From positions 1 through 15,321 of the forward strand of contig UQUQ01000039.1 of NCBI GenBank assembly GCA_900544265.1: 15,321 bases of DNA. The letters run 5' to 3'. The translations under genes were made by a program, and so were the position numbers. The notes below the pieces were generated by a model. That model did not search any database. It was not told the origin of the DNA and saw nothing but the letters and a program-made list of their open reading frames with translations. How positions within the stretch are numbered: the stretch's first letter is position 1; each line of letters begins with the position of its first letter. The stretch comes from an uncultured Alistipes sp. GTDB taxonomy: Bacteria > Bacteroidota > Bacteroidia > Bacteroidales > Rikenellaceae. Of the stretch, positions 13,348-15,321 are shown in pieces.

Positions 13348-14424
13348 ATGAAAAAACATCTTCTCGTCTGGATGTCGGCCGCGCTCTGCGGCGGCATCGC
13401 ACCGGCACTCGCCTGCACCGGGATCGCCCTGACGGCCCGCGACGGCAGCTACGTGCAGTCGCGCACCATCGAATGGGCCAACAGCGCCCTTGAGAGCGAA
13501 TACGTCATCATCCCGCGCGGGCAGCAGCTGCGCGCCCTCGTTCCGGGCGGTCAGGCCGACGGCATGGCCTTCACGGCCCGACACGGCGTCGTGGGGCTCG
13601 CCGTCGTGCAGAAGGAGTTCATCGCCGAGGGGATCAACGAGGCGGGGCTCTCGGCCGGGCTCTTCTTCTTCCCGCAGTACGGCGGCTACGAGGCTTACGA
13701 CGCCGCACGGAACCGCAGCACGATCGTCGACCTGCAACTGGCTGCCTGGATGCTCACGCAGTTCTCCACGATCGACGAGGTGAAGGCCGGGCTGGCACGG
13801 GTGCACGTCGTCGGCCTCTATCCCGGCTCGGTCGTGCACTGGCGCATCGGCGAGCCTTCGGGCCGGCAGGTCGTGCTGGAGATCGTCGACGGCGTGCCGC
13901 ACTTCTACGAGAACGAGGTGGGCGTGCTGACCAACGCTCCGAGCTTCCCGTGGCAGCTCACGAACCTGAACAACTACGTCAACCTCTATCCGGGCAGCGC
14001 CCCCGACCGGCAGCTGGGCGGTCTGACGCTGCGGCCCACGGGCGCCAACTCGGGATTCCTCGGCCTGCCGGGCGACGCGACGCCGCCGTCGCGCTTCGTG
14101 CGGGCGGCCTTCTACCGCGCCACGGCTCCGCAGCGCGCCACGGCCTTCGAGACGGTGCAGGAGTGTTTCCACCTGCTCAACAACTTCGACGTGCCGATCG
14201 GCATCGACCACGCCGAAGGGGAGTGCCCCGACATCCCGAGCGCCACGCAGTGGACCTCGGCCATCGACCTGACCAACCGCCGCGTCTACTACAAGACGGC
14301 CTACAACAACACGATCCGCTGCATCGACCTCTCGTCGATCGACTTCGGCAGCGTCGGCTACCAGTCGCACCCGCTCGACCGCGTGCGGCAGCAGCCCGTC
14401 GAGATGATCGCCGTCGGGCAATAG
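13348..14424 (+). CDS. Secreted choloylglycine hydrolase family protein (bile salt hydrolase/penicillin V acylase-like)
   Basis: A 358-residue N-terminal-nucleophile amidase. The signal peptide (1-22) ends in an Ala20-Leu21-Ala22 signal peptidase I site directly before Cys23, the catalytic nucleophile (CTGIALTARDG), so export cleavage should expose the active residue. Mapped onto Clostridium perfringens bile salt hydrolase (offset 21), Arg18 is Arg39, Asn175 is Asn196 (VLTNAPSFPW) and Arg228 is Arg249 (TPPSRF). Asp21 becomes Glu42 (SRTIEW), and the loop AGLNFPVY becomes AGLFFFPQY, losing Asn82. Those changes point away from classical Gram-positive bile salt hydrolases, so substrates could be bile conjugates, penicillin V or N-acyl amides. 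Start ATG encodes MKKHLLVW. Divergent from the AGCS symporter. Confidence 0.92.
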   Translation: MKKHLLVWMSAALCGGIAPALACTGIALTARDGSYVQSRTIEWANSALESEYVIIPRGQQLRALVPGGQADGMAFTARHGVVGLAVVQKEFIAEGINEAGLSAGLFFFPQYGGYEAYDAARNRSTIVDLQLAAWMLTQFSTIDEVKAGLARVHVVGLYPGSVVHWRIGEPSGRQVVLEIVDGVPHFYENEVGVLTNAPSFPWQLTNLNNYVNLYPGSAPDRQLGGLTLRPTGANSGFLGLPGDATPPSRFVRAAFYRATAPQRATAFETVQECFHLLNNFDVPIGIDHAEGECPDIPSATQWTSAIDLTNRRVYYKTAYNNTIRCIDLSSIDFGSVGYQSHPLDRVRQQPVEMIAVGQ

Positions 14425-14491
14425 CCGCCCTTCGCCGGCCGGGAGCCGCATCGCGGAGTAACTGGCAAAGACCGCGCCGACAGCACTTCGG

Positions 14492-14520
14492 ACACCCCGT
14501 CCCGCCGCAGGACGGGGTGT
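14492..14520. terminator. Strong hairpin after the choloylglycine hydrolase gene
   Basis: ACACCCCGTCC (14492-14502) pairs perfectly with GGACGGGGTGT (14510-14520) around a seven-base loop, 68 bp after the stop codon. Only a short TTCC follows, so termination may be incomplete or Rho-assisted. Confidence 0.6.
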
Positions 14521-14578
14521 TCCGCATCCGTCACCGGGTCGGCCGCAGACGATATTTTGCCGCCCGGGTGCCGGCCGC

Positions 14579-14609
14579 TTGTCCGCTTCAGCTCTTTTTC
14601 GTATCTTTG
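14579..14609 (+). promoter_or_regulatory. Promoter of prfA
   Basis: TTG (14579-14581), 20 bp, then TATCTTTG (14602-14609), an exact -7 match 29 bp before the ATG at 14639. Confidence 0.75.
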
Positions 14610-14638
14610 CACGAAAAACAAGCACACGCGATATTCTT

Positions 14639-15321
<683 letters not shown>

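Noticed and set aside
11782..14424. Long plus-strand ORF fusing an N-terminal extension to the choloylglycine hydrolase
   Set aside because: The extension is antisense to the AGCS symporter and low-complexity; the signal peptide at 13348 marks the true start.

Overview
The window looks like chromosomal DNA of a high-GC member of the Bacteroidales, most probably an Alistipes-like (Rikenellaceae) gut commensal. Three things point there. Short AT-rich intergenic islands carry the Bacteroidetes -7 promoter element TAnnTTTG. The proteins match Bacteroidales families: SDR-type threonine dehydrogenase, DAHP synthase with a C-terminal chorismate mutase, and a PiT transporter with a PhoU-like tail. 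Coding DNA is GC-rich with a strong G/C bias at third codon positions. The genus is inferred from composition and gene content, not proven.

Layout: (1) 1-584, minus, 5' part of a class I fumarase. (2) 783-1784, plus, class II fructose-bisphosphate aldolase with a clear terminator. (3) 4838 down to 1877, minus, a four-gene unit: NAD-dependent L-threonine 3-dehydrogenase, a cupin, a membrane-anchored alpha/beta hydrolase and a cysteine-rich protein of unknown function. (4) 4952-5023, plus, tRNA-Thr(GGT), divergent from the threonine dehydrogenase. (5) 5298-6386, plus, bifunctional DAHP synthase/chorismate mutase. (6) 6387-6769, a non-coding stretch with a decayed ~36-bp hairpin-repeat array and an 18-bp tandem repeat. 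(7) 6770-11174, plus, a phosphate module: PhoB-like regulator, PhoR-like kinase and a PiT transporter with a C-terminal PhoU-like domain. (8) 11175-11345, several hairpins between convergent genes. (9) 11738 down to 11346, minus, a DUF2721-type membrane protein. (10) 13203 down to 11806, minus, an alanine/glycine:cation (AGCS) symporter. (11) 13348-14424, plus, a secreted choloylglycine-hydrolase-family (bile salt hydrolase/penicillin acylase) Ntn-hydrolase. (12) 14639 to the window end, plus, release factor 1, cut off before its GGQ motif.

Functional links: fumarase and aldolase are core carbon metabolism. The regulator, kinase and transporter form a self-contained phosphate-sensing and uptake module. 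Threonine dehydrogenase (glycine formation), the AGCS symporter (alanine/glycine uptake) and the divergent conjugated-amide hydrolase (which could release glycine from glyco-conjugates) could converge on glycine supply, but that link is inference. I found no phage, insertion sequence, CRISPR array or defence system. The least explained features are the repeat block at 6393-6680, the hairpin-rich gap at 11204-11339, the atypical active site of the choloylglycine hydrolase homologue, and the cysteine-rich protein at 1877-2356.
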